Source of the DNA: Mycobacterium kansasii ATCC 12478
Lineage (GTDB): Bacteria > Actinomycetota > Actinomycetes > Mycobacteriales > Mycobacteriaceae
Assembly: GCF_000157895.3 (NCBI RefSeq)
Contig: NC_022654.1
Coordinates: 80,952-144,951, forward strand
Direction: 5' to 3'
Length of the DNA: 64,000 nucleotides
Shown here: positions 41,720-49,552 of the stretch, in pieces
How the letters are laid out: every line of letters begins with the position of its first letter
Position numbering within the stretch: the first letter of the stretch is position 1
Made by a program: the position numbers and the translations under genes
Notes under the pieces: generated by a model
Told to the model about the DNA's origin: nothing
The model's database searches: none
What the model saw: the letters and a program-made list of their open reading frames with translations, nothing else

Positions 41720-42133
41720 ATGAGTAATCACATCGAATGGGGCCACGCCGCGGACAGCCTCTACACCCTGCACCCGCGCGAGCGGGCAATCGAGAAATTC
41801 CACCCCGAGGACGAAGATGCAGTCAGCGGGCCCTTCGTCCTGGGACTGTGGAACGGAAACGGCGACGGTCTCGCCCTGCAAGGAAGTCGCCGCGAAATCC
41901 TCGACTACCTCGGCCACGTCATCGCGCACGTGCGCCGCGAAACCCATCCCCGCCTTGAGCTCGACCAGGCCCTCAAACGACTGCACACGCTGCGAGAAGA
42001 ACGCAGCGCGGTCCTCGATCACGCTAACTACAGCACCTGCGACGTCGCTCGACTCGACGAAGCGGAAGTCGACCTGCTCAACGACGTCGCCGAGGCCGCC
42101 GCTGAAGTCAACGCCGAGCTGCACCCGTACTAA
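41720..42133 (+). CDS. hypothetical leading-region protein C
   Basis: 137 aa from ATG 41720. The N-terminal strands (AIEKFHPEDEDAVSGPFVLG, GLWNGNGDGLALQG) are followed by an acidic coiled-coil-like C-terminus (LDQALKRLHTLREERSAVL, VDLLNDVAEAAAEVNAEL). Overall acidic, which is a feature of DNA-mimic anti-defence proteins but far from proof. Second gene of the two-gene unit with the short DUF4192-like protein. Confidence 0.55.
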   Translation: MSNHIEWGHAADSLYTLHPRERAIEKFHPEDEDAVSGPFVLGLWNGNGDGLALQGSRREILDYLGHVIAHVRRETHPRLELDQALKRLHTLREERSAVLDHANYSTCDVARLDEAEVDLLNDVAEAAAEVNAELHPY

Positions 42134-42148
42134 CCCAAGGACCTCTCC

Positions 42149-42200
42149 GGGCCCGGCCGCCTCTCCCACCACGAGGGGTTGGCCGGGCCCCCCCTTTTTC
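42149..42200 (+). terminator. terminator after protein C gene
   Basis: GGGCCCGGCC pairs with GGCCGGGCCC, then CCCCTTTTTC. Confidence 0.8.
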
Positions 42201-42237
42201 TTCCAGCTCACACGGTGCCGGCGCGCCCCGCGCGACC

Positions 42238-42555
42238 GGACTGGCCACCTGCCGGTGGCCACCAAATCCGTAGCCCCTCACCCTTTTTAAGCCGTCAGCG
42301 GGGCGCTCATGGTAAGCGGGTGGGGACCCCGACCGGTCCACCCACGCCCACACCGGGCCTCGCCGTGCCGAGTGACTGTTTTGGGTCCTAATGCCAGCTC
42401 GCCGAAGGGCGCTTCGCGCCGGCGAGCGCGGACCCAAAACCCGGCGAACACCCGCCGCGGGACTCGTCGGGGTGGACCGCCCACCCTCACCCGCTTACCC
42501 GCACCCCAGCGCTGACCAGCGCACCACATCACCATCCGAAACGGAGAACACACCA
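42238..42555 (+). promoter_or_regulatory. hairpin promoter module, copy 3 (type A)
   Basis: 318 bp, identical to copies 1 and 5 apart from one extra T in the run before AAGCCGTCAG. It drives the 42556 gene. Confidence 0.7.
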
Positions 42556-42918
42556 ATGACCACTATCAGCACCCCAGACCCATGGGCCATCACCGGCCCA
42601 GACGAAGCCCAAGCACTGTCCTCCCCCGAGACGTCAGCACACGACCCACACAGGCACGAGCGGCACCGTGAAGACGACCGAATGGCCGACGTCGACGAGC
42701 TTGCTGTCCTGCAAGTCGCCAACGACGGGTTACGCCTGCCGCTGCGCGGCAAAGACCGTGACGAAGCCGTGCGACGCATGTATGGCCGAATCGACCCAGA
42801 GCTCATCGCCTGGCGCCTTCACACAACCTCGCGGACCGTGGCACGCGTCGCCTCGCGACTCGGGTTGACCCAAGGCAACGCCAGCCGAAACGTGCACCGA
42901 CAACTCGTCACAGCGTGA
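42556..42918 (+). CDS. HTH-type small protein D
   Basis: 120 aa from ATG 42556. Acidic, Pro/His-rich first half (residues 1-50), then LPLRGKDRDEAVRRMYGRID and IAWRLHTTSRTVARVASRLGL, a helix-turn-helix-like segment with a basic tail (NASRNVHRQLV). Likely a DNA-binding regulator. It could control the module array. Confidence 0.55.
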   Translation: MTTISTPDPWAITGPDEAQALSSPETSAHDPHRHERHREDDRMADVDELAVLQVANDGLRLPLRGKDRDEAVRRMYGRIDPELIAWRLHTTSRTVARVASRLGLTQGNASRNVHRQLVTA

Positions 42919-42940
42919 CAACGCCCTCACCACGAACTCG

Positions 42941-42987
42941 GGGCCCGGCCTGTTTCCGCATCACTCAGAAGCCGGCCGGGCTCTTTT
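42941..42987 (+). terminator. terminator after protein D gene
   Basis: GGGCCCGGCC (42941-42950) pairs with GGCCGGGC (42974-42981), followed by TCTTTT. Only this boundary lacks a following hairpin module. Confidence 0.7.
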
Positions 42988-43038
42988 CATCCCAACAACC
43001 CCACCCCTCAACCCGAAAAGACCAGGAGCACAACACCA

Positions 43039-44016
43039 ATGACTATCGAAATCACCCACACCGCCGCTGAAGGAACCCTCGTACACGGCACCGCCCGCGG
43101 AGACGGCACCAACACCATCCTCAAAGCCGCCGGATTCCGTTGGTTTCGCACACTCGGTGTATGGGGTATCGCCGGCAGCCGCGATCGTCAACCCAACCGA
43201 TACAAAATCGAGCGTGCCGCCGAATCGCTGCGCGCCGCCGGCCACACGGTAACTGTCGACGTCGACGACACTCATCGCCCCACAGCCGAGGCCGAAGCCG
43301 ACCGCGCTCACCGCCAGGCGCAGCGCGCCGACGCCCTGGCCGCCAAAGCCGACCGCAAAGCCGCCGCCGCCTCGGCCGCCTGGGAATCCGAGCAGCGCGC
43401 CGTAGAGGCCCTGCCTCCCGGTGGAGAGCCGATCAAGATCGGCCATCACAGCGAGAGCCGCCACCGTAACGCGATCACCCGCGCCCACGACGCAACCCGC
43501 CGCGCGATTGACGCGACCGATCTCGCCCACCAGGCACAGGGCCGCGCACAGGCCGCCGCGACCACCACCGCTCACCGCTACAACCCGGTGACGGTGAAGA
43601 ACCGCATCGAGAAGTTGGAAGCCGAGCAACGTGGCGATCAACGCATTCTCGATGGTTACCGTCGCGTCGTCGCGCGCACGGCCACCTACGAATACGTCGA
43701 CGAGTTCGCCCCCGCCTCCGGGTCCTACCGTGAACAGGTGATCGCGCGCATGGCCCAACGTGGCGATCAAATCGCCTACTGGAAAGCGGTTTACGCGGAT
43801 CTGCAAGCATCCGGCGCCGCCAACCCGCACAGCCGCGACAGCATCACCAAAGGTGACCTCATCAAGTATCGCGGCCACTGGTACCCCGTGGTTCGGGTCA
43901 ACTCCAAAACCGTGTCGGTCCGCCGGCACGAGCTGGCCTCGTGGACCGACAGGATCGGCTACCACGAGATCTCCGGCCATCGCCCCGCCGGCGATACCAC
44001 CATGACTGACGGATAA
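43039..44016 (+). CDS. DUF3560-domain protein
   Basis: 325 aa from ATG 43039 (AGGAGC upstream). The N-terminus has FRWFRTLGVWGIAGSRDRQ. An Ala/Arg coiled stretch follows, then the DUF3560 signature IKIGHHSESRHRNAITRA and helices. The C-terminus has a small beta domain (GDLIKYRGHWYPVVRVNSK). DUF3560 proteins are frequent on actinobacterial and other conjugative plasmids, often in leading regions with DUF932 and ArdA-type genes; the molecular role is not established. Unlike its neighbours it has only ~50 bases between the previous terminator and its start. Confidence 0.8.
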   Translation: MTIEITHTAAEGTLVHGTARGDGTNTILKAAGFRWFRTLGVWGIAGSRDRQPNRYKIERAAESLRAAGHTVTVDVDDTHRPTAEAEADRAHRQAQRADALAAKADRKAAAASAAWESEQRAVEALPPGGEPIKIGHHSESRHRNAITRAHDATRRAIDATDLAHQAQGRAQAAATTTAHRYNPVTVKNRIEKLEAEQRGDQRILDGYRRVVARTATYEYVDEFAPASGSYREQVIARMAQRGDQIAYWKAVYADLQASGAANPHSRDSITKGDLIKYRGHWYPVVRVNSKTVSVRRHELASWTDRIGYHEISGHRPAGDTTMTDG

Positions 44017-44036
44017 CGGCATTCAGATCATTCCCG

Positions 44037-44090
44037 GGGCCCGGCCACTTCTCCCATCGTGAGGGGTTGGCCGGGCCCCCCTTTTTCTTC
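44037..44090 (+). terminator. terminator after DUF3560 gene
   Basis: GGGCCCGGCC (44037-44046) pairs with GGCCGGGCCC (44069-44078), then CCCTTTTTC. Confidence 0.8.
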
Positions 44091-44125
44091 CGGTCCGCTG
44101 AGGTGCCGGCGCGCCCCGCGCGACC

Positions 44126-44437
44126 GGACTGGCCACCTGGCGGTGGCCACCAAATCCGTAGCCCCTCACCTTGTTTGCCGTCAGCTGGGGTCGCAGTCTA
44201 ATCGGCCGGGGGCCCCGACCGGTCAACCCACGCCCACACCGAACTACGCAGGCCGAGTGACCTTTTCGGCCCTATGCCAGCTCGCCCCATGGCGCTTCGC
44301 GCCAGGCGAGCGCGGGCCGAAAACCCTGCTGCGTTCGGCGCGGGACTCTTCGGGGTTGACCGCCCACCCTCACCCGATTAGCCCACTCCCCCAGCGCTGA
44401 CCGGCGCACCACTCACCGCACAGAACGGACAAACATC
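44126..44437 (+). promoter_or_regulatory. hairpin promoter module, copy 4 (type B)
   Basis: Close to copy 2 with scattered changes (for example CTGGCGG in the first hairpin loop). Stems CTAATCGG/CCGATTAG, GGTCAACCC/GGGTTGACC and TTTTCGGCCC/GGGCCGAAAA are kept. Ends at the 44438 start. Confidence 0.7.
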
Positions 44438-44899
44438 ATGGATCACGAATTCGAGCTCGCCTTCAACCTCGTCGACGAGGCCGCAGGACGCATCCAGGAC
44501 CAGCAGTACGGCATCACCCGAATTCTCTTTCACAACCACGGCGACATCGGGCTCACCACCGTGCATGACTACACCCGCGAAAGTGGGCACCGCCTGGTCC
44601 TGTTCGCCACCGATGCCCACGGTCAGATGGCCGCCGTCGAGGCGACCGCACCTGACCTCAACACCGAGCCGCACACCCGAATCCTCAAGGTCCGCGCCAG
44701 TGAACTCACCTTTCACGCCGTCCCCGGCCACGACTGGTCCTACCGCGCCGCCCACGCCGGCCACACCTGCACTCTGACCGCCGGAATCGGCGACCAGCCG
44801 ATGTGGACCGTCACCGTCGACAACCAACCCTCCGTCGTCCACGAGGACCTCGACACCGCCCTCGACCACATTGCCGCCGCCGCCCTGCTGGCGGCCTAA
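44438..44899 (+). CDS. hypothetical leading-region protein F
   Basis: 153 aa from ATG 44438. Mostly beta with acidic character (ITRILFHNHGDIGLTTVHDY, HRLVLFATDAHGQMAAVEA, MWTVTVDNQPSVVHEDLDTA). No family recognised. First gene of a two-gene unit with 44982. Confidence 0.55.
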   Translation: MDHEFELAFNLVDEAAGRIQDQQYGITRILFHNHGDIGLTTVHDYTRESGHRLVLFATDAHGQMAAVEATAPDLNTEPHTRILKVRASELTFHAVPGHDWSYRAAHAGHTCTLTAGIGDQPMWTVTVDNQPSVVHEDLDTALDHIAAAALLAA

Positions 44900-44981
44900 C
44901 CCCACTTTCGCGGCCGGGCCAGCGTCACACGTGAACGTCGGCCCGGCCGCGTACCATCCCGACCAGAAAGGACTGATCGAC

Positions 44982-45284
44982 ATGACCGACATCGACTACT
45001 GCCAAGGCTGGTACTTCATTGACCCCGCCGACGGCAAGCGCCGCAAGATGCGGTTCCGACAAACTGTCGACGGAATCGGACAACTTGTCGCCGTCGTGGC
45101 CAAGGCCTACGACCGCGAGAACGGGGACGAAATCGCGATCACCCGCCCTGAGGTCCAAATAAGCGAAGTGGAAGCCGCGATAAACGGATTTGAAAATTGG
45201 GCCAGTCACTATGTGAGTCCAATAAAACGGAGCGTCGACCTGGCGCTGATCCGCGACCGCATCCGCGCGGCAGGCCTGACCTAA
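44982..45284 (+). CDS. hypothetical leading-region protein G
   Basis: 100 aa from ATG 44982 with GAAAGGA upstream. MTDIDYCQGWYFIDPADGKR then KMRFRQTVDGIGQLVAVVA and a helical C-terminus (EAAINGFENWASHYVS). Family unknown. The 80-base gap before it has a partial GGCCGGGCC/GGCCCGGCC hairpin but no full module. Confidence 0.5.
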   Translation: MTDIDYCQGWYFIDPADGKRRKMRFRQTVDGIGQLVAVVAKAYDRENGDEIAITRPEVQISEVEAAINGFENWASHYVSPIKRSVDLALIRDRIRAAGLT

Positions 45285-45299
45285 CCCAAGGACCTCTCC

Positions 45300-45350
45300 G
45301 GGCCCGGCCGCCTCTCCCACCACGAGGGGGTGGCCGGGCCCCCCTTTTCT
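45300..45350 (+). terminator. terminator after protein G gene
   Basis: GGGCCCGGCC (45300-45309) pairs with GGCCGGGCCC (45332-45341), then CCCTTTTCTT. Confidence 0.8.
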
Positions 45351-45387
45351 TCCGGTCCGCTGAGGTGCCGGCGCGCCCCGCGCGACC

Positions 45388-45704
45388 GGACTGGCCACCT
45401 GCCGGTGGCCACCAAATCCGTAGCCCCTCACCCTTTTAAGCCGTCAGCGGGGCGCTCATGGTAAGCGGGTGGGGACCCCGACCGGTCCACCCACGCCCAC
45501 ACCGGGCCTCGCCGTGCCGAGTGACTGTTTTGGGTCCTAATGCCAGCTCGCCGAAGGGCGCTTCGCGCCGGCGAGCGCGGACCCAAAACCCGGCGAACAC
45601 CCGCCGCGGGACTCGTCGGGGTGGACCGCCCACCCTCACCCGCTTACCCGCACCCCAGCGCTGACCAGCGCACCACATCACCATCCGAAACGGAGAACAC
45701 ACCA
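45388..45704 (+). promoter_or_regulatory. hairpin promoter module, copy 5 (type A)
   Basis: 317 bp, identical by eye to copy 1 through to the base before the ATG, although the downstream genes are unrelated. Confidence 0.7.
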
Positions 45705-46163
45705 ATGAGCGCATACGTCGTCGAAGCCGAACACATCAACGTCCTGCTGTGGGCCGGCCACCAAGGATTCCACCGGCCGCTGGGCAACCTGACCTGGGTC
45801 TTCGACAACCCGATCCGCGTCAACCAGCTCACCGACGACAACCTCGACCAGGTTGGCCAGATGCTCGTCGACGCCAACACCGCCTCGGTCAACTATTGCT
45901 ACTTCAACAACCCCATCCACGAGCCCTACGAGTACCGCTACACCCGGCCCCTGCACACCAGCTGGTCGGTCATCGAAGTACTCAAGGCGTTGCAGTGCTT
46001 CGAATATCAGGCCTGCGAACCCAAGGACTGGCAGCACACCGAGGCCTACGCATTCTGCCGCGAGCTGCAGAACATGTTGGTCCAGGCGCTCTCTGGCTAC
46101 GACCGCGCCCCGTGGGGCATTACCCGCATCAGCCTGCCCGCCGCCCATCGGCGGAGCGCCTAA
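45705..46163 (+). CDS. hypothetical leading-region protein H
   Basis: 152 aa from ATG 45705. Aromatic-rich alpha/beta protein (HINVLLWAGHQGFHRPLGN, LTWVFDNPIRVNQLTDDNL, SVNYCYFNNPIHEPYEYRY) with cysteines at FEYQACEP and YAFCREL. No family recognised. First gene of a two-gene unit. Confidence 0.55.
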   Translation: MSAYVVEAEHINVLLWAGHQGFHRPLGNLTWVFDNPIRVNQLTDDNLDQVGQMLVDANTASVNYCYFNNPIHEPYEYRYTRPLHTSWSVIEVLKALQCFEYQACEPKDWQHTEAYAFCRELQNMLVQALSGYDRAPWGITRISLPAAHRRSA

Positions 46164-46197
46164 ACCCGCAGTCGCCCACCCTGAAAGGAGATACGCG

Positions 46198-46371
46198 ATG
46201 ATCATCGAGGGCACCATCACGCGCGGTGTCGAAAACCGCACCGTTGAGATCCCGTTCTACATCGACACCCTCACCGGCACGTACAGCCAGTGGGGGCACG
46301 ACACCATGACTCTCGGTGAGAACGTCGATCTACTTGAGGCGTTGCGCGACGCCGCCTGCGACATCGACTGA
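46198..46371 (+). CDS. small hypothetical protein I
   Basis: 57 aa from ATG 46198 with an excellent GAAAGGAG upstream. MIIEGTITRGVENRTVEIPF, then YIDTLTGTYSQWGHDTMTLG and an acidic C-terminus. The good ribosome site and strand-like pattern support a real gene. Probably in one transcript with protein H. Confidence 0.55.
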   Translation: MIIEGTITRGVENRTVEIPFYIDTLTGTYSQWGHDTMTLGENVDLLEALRDAACDID

Positions 46372-46389
46372 CACGTATCACCATTCCCG

Positions 46390-46441
46390 GGGCCCGGCCA
46401 CTTCTCCCATCGTGAGGGGTTGGCCGGGCCCCCCTTTTTCT
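46390..46441 (+). terminator. terminator after protein I gene
   Basis: GGGCCCGGCC (46390-46399) pairs with GGCCGGGCCC (46422-46431), then CCCTTTTTC. Confidence 0.8.
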
Positions 46442-46478
46442 TCCGGTCCGCTGAGGTGCCGGCGCGCCCCGCGCGCCC

Positions 46479-46792
46479 GGACTGGCCACCTGCCGGTGGC
46501 CACCAAATCCGTAGCCCCTCACCTTGTTTGCCGTCAGCTGGGGTCGCAGTCTAATCGGCCGGGGGCCCGACCGGTCAACCCACGCCCACACCGAACTACG
46601 CAGGCCGAGTGACCTTTTCGGCCCTATGCCAGCTCGCCCGATGGCGCTATCGCGCCAGGCGAGCGCGGGCCGAAAACCCTGCTGCGTTCGGCGCGGGACT
46701 CTTCGGGGTTGACCGCCCACCCTCACCCGATTAGCCCACTCCCCCAGCGCTGACCGGCGCACCACTCACCGCACAGAACGGAGAACAACACT
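46479..46792 (+). promoter_or_regulatory. hairpin promoter module, copy 6 (type B)
   Basis: Like copies 2 and 4. The tip differs (GCTCGCCCGATGGCGC with GCGCCAGGCGAGC) and one C is lost near 46567. Main stems intact. Ends at the 46793 start. Confidence 0.7.
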
Positions 46793-47740
46793 ATGCCCAC
46801 CACCGCCTTGCGCACCGAAGCCGACATCGTTGCCGCCGCAGCAGCATTCCTGGGCTTCGCACCCACCAACAGCGTCGTCGCCTACATGCTGCACCGTGAC
46901 ACCCACACCAGCGACCTGGTGGTCCGCAGCGCAATTCGCTTCGATGTCACGATCAGCGCCGAACAAGCCACCAACTTCCCGGCCACATGCAACCTGCGGC
47001 CCGAAACTAACCACGCCGCCGTGCTCCTGGCCGTGTGCGACGAAAGCTACGAATGGCATGCCGTCACCGTCCTCGACGCCCTGAGCGACGCGCTGCGCGC
47101 CGCCGGGATTCCAGTGCTGCGCCGCCTGATGACTCGTGATGTCACCACCGAAGGCCAGTGGTACGACCCCGACACCGGCGCAACCGGGCCCACCTACCCC
47201 TACACCGACTCTCTGGTCACCGCGCACCGGGTGCTCGGCGGTGAACGAGTCAGCCCGGCGCGCAGCGACATCCAAGCCGAATTCGCGCCCCTGCCGCCAG
47301 CCCCGCCGATCGCCCTCGGCGACCACGGCGAGCTTGTCATCGGTGCCGCAGCAGAGATCGCCGCCGCACTCGAGGGACACCAGATCAGTCGCACGCTACC
47401 GACCCGCGCCGGCATCGCCATCACCGCCGACGTCGCCGTGCGTGACGCCATGATCGCCGCCGCCCAACACACCGAGGCCGGCGCGCAACTGTGGACTCAC
47501 ATCGGCCGGCGCCTGCGCGGCCAGCCCCGCGCCGAAGCGCTCACGATCGCCGCCGCCTGCTACTGCCTGCTCGAGGACAGCGTGCGCGCGGCCATCGCGG
47601 CGCGCACCGCACTCGACGAAGCCGAAGCCACCAAGACCCCGCCGCCGCGGCTGGCGCTGATGCTGCTGACCGCACTGCGCTCAGGCATGCCCCCCGAACA
47701 GATCCGCAGCGCCATCGTCGACGCCACCAACCCCGAATAA
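46793..47740 (+). CDS. DUF4192-domain protein
   Basis: 315 aa from ATG 46793 (GGAGAA upstream). Family features: TALRTEADIVAAAAAFLGFA and PTNSVVAYMLH at the start, AVLLAVCDESYEWHAVTVLD in the middle, VLRRLMTRDVTTEGQWYDPD, and a C-terminal helical block (GRRLRGQPRAEALTIAA). DUF4192 proteins are widespread in actinobacteria and their plasmids with no known activity. The 41295 product is a shorter relative of the C-terminal block. Single-gene unit. Confidence 0.82.
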   Translation: MPTTALRTEADIVAAAAAFLGFAPTNSVVAYMLHRDTHTSDLVVRSAIRFDVTISAEQATNFPATCNLRPETNHAAVLLAVCDESYEWHAVTVLDALSDALRAAGIPVLRRLMTRDVTTEGQWYDPDTGATGPTYPYTDSLVTAHRVLGGERVSPARSDIQAEFAPLPPAPPIALGDHGELVIGAAAEIAAALEGHQISRTLPTRAGIAITADVAVRDAMIAAAQHTEAGAQLWTHIGRRLRGQPRAEALTIAAACYCLLEDSVRAAIAARTALDEAEATKTPPPRLALMLLTALRSGMPPEQIRSAIVDATNPE

Positions 47741-47754
47741 CCCCAACATGTCCC

Positions 47755-47808
47755 GGGCCCGGCCACTTCTCCGATCGTGAGGGGTGGGCCGGGCCCCCCT
47801 TTTTCTTC
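47755..47808 (+). terminator. terminator after DUF4192 gene
   Basis: GGGCCCGGCC (47755-47764) pairs with GGCCGGGCCC (47787-47796), then CCCTTTTTC. Confidence 0.8.
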
Positions 47809-47843
47809 CGGCCCGCTGAGGTCCCGGCGCGCCCCGCGCGACC

Positions 47844-48157
47844 GGACTGGCCACCTCAGCGGTGGCCACCAAATCCGTAGCCCCTCACCTTGTTTGCCGT
47901 CAGCAAGGGTCGCAGTCTAACCGGGCGGGGGCCCGACCGCGCAACCCACGCCCGACCCGGTGATCGCCGTGCCGAGTGACTGTTTTCGGCCCTACGGCAG
48001 CTCGCCCGATGGCGCTTCGCGCCGGGCGAGCCCGGGCCGAAAACCCGGCGAGTAACCGGGTCGGTCTCTTCGGGGTTGCACGCCCACCCTCACCCGGTTA
48101 GCCCACTCCCCCAGCGCTGACCGGCGCGCCCAGCACCGCACAGAACGGAGAAATCGC
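47844..48157 (+). promoter_or_regulatory. hairpin promoter module, copy 7 (divergent)
   Basis: Stems kept with new base pairs: CTAACCGGG with CCCGGTTAG, GCAACCC with GGGTTGC, TTTTCGGCCC with GGGCCGAAAA, and tip GCTCGCCCGATGGCGC with GCGCCGGGCGAGC. Ends at the 48158 start. Confidence 0.7.
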
Positions 48158-48502
48158 ATGTCCTACGACCTCATCACCACCGTGTACCTCAACGAAGGCG
48201 CCCATCAGTTCCACGGCTTCGGAGAGCTCGCACCCGCGCAGCTTGCCGCTGCCGCGGGATTCACGCTGACCGTGGCGTGCCCACCCAGCACCGAGCAGAT
48301 CAAGGCTTGTCTGGAACTCGTCTTTGAGCAGCTCAACATCGATGAGCCCGACCAGCCATGGGCCCTCAAGTACCGGCTCGCCGGTCACCGCAGCCTCAGC
48401 GTCGGCGACGTCGTGGTCATCGGCGAGACCGCCTGGGCGTGCGCCTCCAGCGGCTGGGAGCTGCTCACCGCCGAGCGGCTCCACGGCGCCCTCTATCACT
48501 AG
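48158..48502 (+). CDS. hypothetical leading-region protein K
   Basis: 114 aa from ATG 48158 (GGAGAA). MSYDLITTVYLNEGAHQFHG, CPPSTEQIKACLELVFEQLN, then a beta C-terminus that reads RSLSVGDVVVIGETAWACAS. The phrase SVGDVVV resembles the end of small plasmid proteins with an OB or SH3-like fold. Family not certain. First gene of a two-gene unit. Confidence 0.55.
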   Translation: MSYDLITTVYLNEGAHQFHGFGELAPAQLAAAAGFTLTVACPPSTEQIKACLELVFEQLNIDEPDQPWALKYRLAGHRSLSVGDVVVIGETAWACASSGWELLTAERLHGALYH

Positions 48503-48598
48503 CCACCGGTGGTGGTTGGGCAGGCCCGACTTTGCACCCTGTCCAACCACCACCGCCTCTCACCTACCAACCTCAGTCACACGAAGGAGAATTCACCC

Positions 48599-49135
48599 AT
48601 GGGCGAGTACTACATCGCGACATTTCTCGACCAGGCCGGCCGCATCACCCGCGCAGTTCACCCCGCGGACTACGGGATCAGTGAACGCCTGGGCGTCCAG
48701 ACCCGCGAAGGCACACCCTTCCTCGCCGCCGTCGAAACACTGCTCGCCCTCGACGGGGGATCGCGGCTGGTGTGGGCCGGTGACTACGCCCCCGCCGAGC
48801 CAGGACAGGACACCAATCTGTACTGGGCTATCCAACCCCACCAGTTCGTCCGGTTCGAAGGCCTCATCGACCACGCTGCCGGCATCACAGCCAACACCCC
48901 CCGGCCGTCCTCGCGCCCCGCTGCCCACATCTACGTGTGCAACGCCGACCGCCGCGAGTACTTTGACAAAAGCGCCCTGCCCCTCGACGACTACGAGCAG
49001 CCCCGAAACATGCTGCCCGTCTTGACCGCCCACGGATACGGCAGGCCCGGCCGCTGGACACGAGACCGCATCTACCTCACCGACACCCACCCTGGCCACA
49101 CCTGGACGAAAGTCCCCAGCCTGTTATGGACTTGA
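48599..49135 (+). CDS. hypothetical leading-region protein L
   Basis: 178 aa from ATG 48599 with GAAGGAGA upstream. MGEYYIATFLDQAGRITRAV, SRLVWAGDYAPAEPGQDTNL, then AAHIYVCNADRREYFDKSAL and LPVLTAHGYGRPGRW. Rich in Tyr/Asp and acidic overall. I recall similar plasmid proteins without known function. Second gene of the unit driven by module copy 7. Confidence 0.55.
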   Translation: MGEYYIATFLDQAGRITRAVHPADYGISERLGVQTREGTPFLAAVETLLALDGGSRLVWAGDYAPAEPGQDTNLYWAIQPHQFVRFEGLIDHAAGITANTPRPSSRPAAHIYVCNADRREYFDKSALPLDDYEQPRNMLPVLTAHGYGRPGRWTRDRIYLTDTHPGHTWTKVPSLLWT

Positions 49136-49144
49136 CCGGCGCCC

Positions 49145-49198
49145 GGGCCCGGCCGCCTCTCCGATCGTGAGGGGTTGGCCGGGCCCCCCTTTTTCTTC
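49145..49198 (+). terminator. terminator after protein L gene
   Basis: GGGCCCGGCC (49145-49154) pairs with GGCCGGGCCC (49177-49186), then CCCTTTTTC. Confidence 0.8.
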
Positions 49199-49234
49199 CG
49201 GTTCCCCGCGGTGGCCGGCGCGCCCCGCGCGACC

Positions 49235-49552
49235 GGACTGGCCACCTCGCGGTGGCCACCAAACCCGTAGCCCCTCACCTCATTTGCCTGTCAGCGGGGT
49301 GCTCATGGTAATCGGGCGGGGGCCCGCCCCCTCAACCCACGCCCGGGCCGGGCATCGCCGTGCCGAGTGACTGTTTTCGGCCCTACGGAAGCTCGCCCGA
49401 AGGCGCTGCGCGCCGGCGAGCCCGGGCCGAAAACCCGGCGAGCTCCCGGCCCGGGACTCTTCGGGGTTGAGCGTCCACCCTCACCCGCTTACCCGCACCC
49501 CAGCGCTGACCGGCGCGAACAAAACACAGTTTCCCGGAAAGGAACATCTCTC
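49235..49552 (+). promoter_or_regulatory. hairpin promoter module, copy 8 (divergent)
   Basis: CTCAACCC pairs with GGGTTGAG (a change on both sides relative to the other copies), TTTTCGGCCC with GGGCCGAAAA, and tip GCTCGCCCGAAGGCGC with GCGCCGGCGAGC. The basal stem GTAATCGGG/CCCGCTTAC has one mismatch. Ends at the DUF932 start. Confidence 0.7.

Noticed and set aside
42961..44022. Long open frame on the minus strand opposite the DUF3560 gene
   Set aside because: The plus-strand frame has the DUF3560 signature, a ribosome site and gene context; the minus frame is Gly/Val-rich antisense of high-GC coding sequence.
40183..45704. Identical upstream protein extensions (MPARRRALRAGERG) before the genes at 40348, 42556 and 45705
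   Set aside because: These come from the repeated DNA module being open in one frame, not from a shared protein domain; each gene has its own ATG right after the module.
40031..49552. Repeats considered as a CRISPR array or insertion sequences
   Set aside because: The units are ~315 bp, carry no short spacers or cas genes, contain no transposase, and always end at a start codon.
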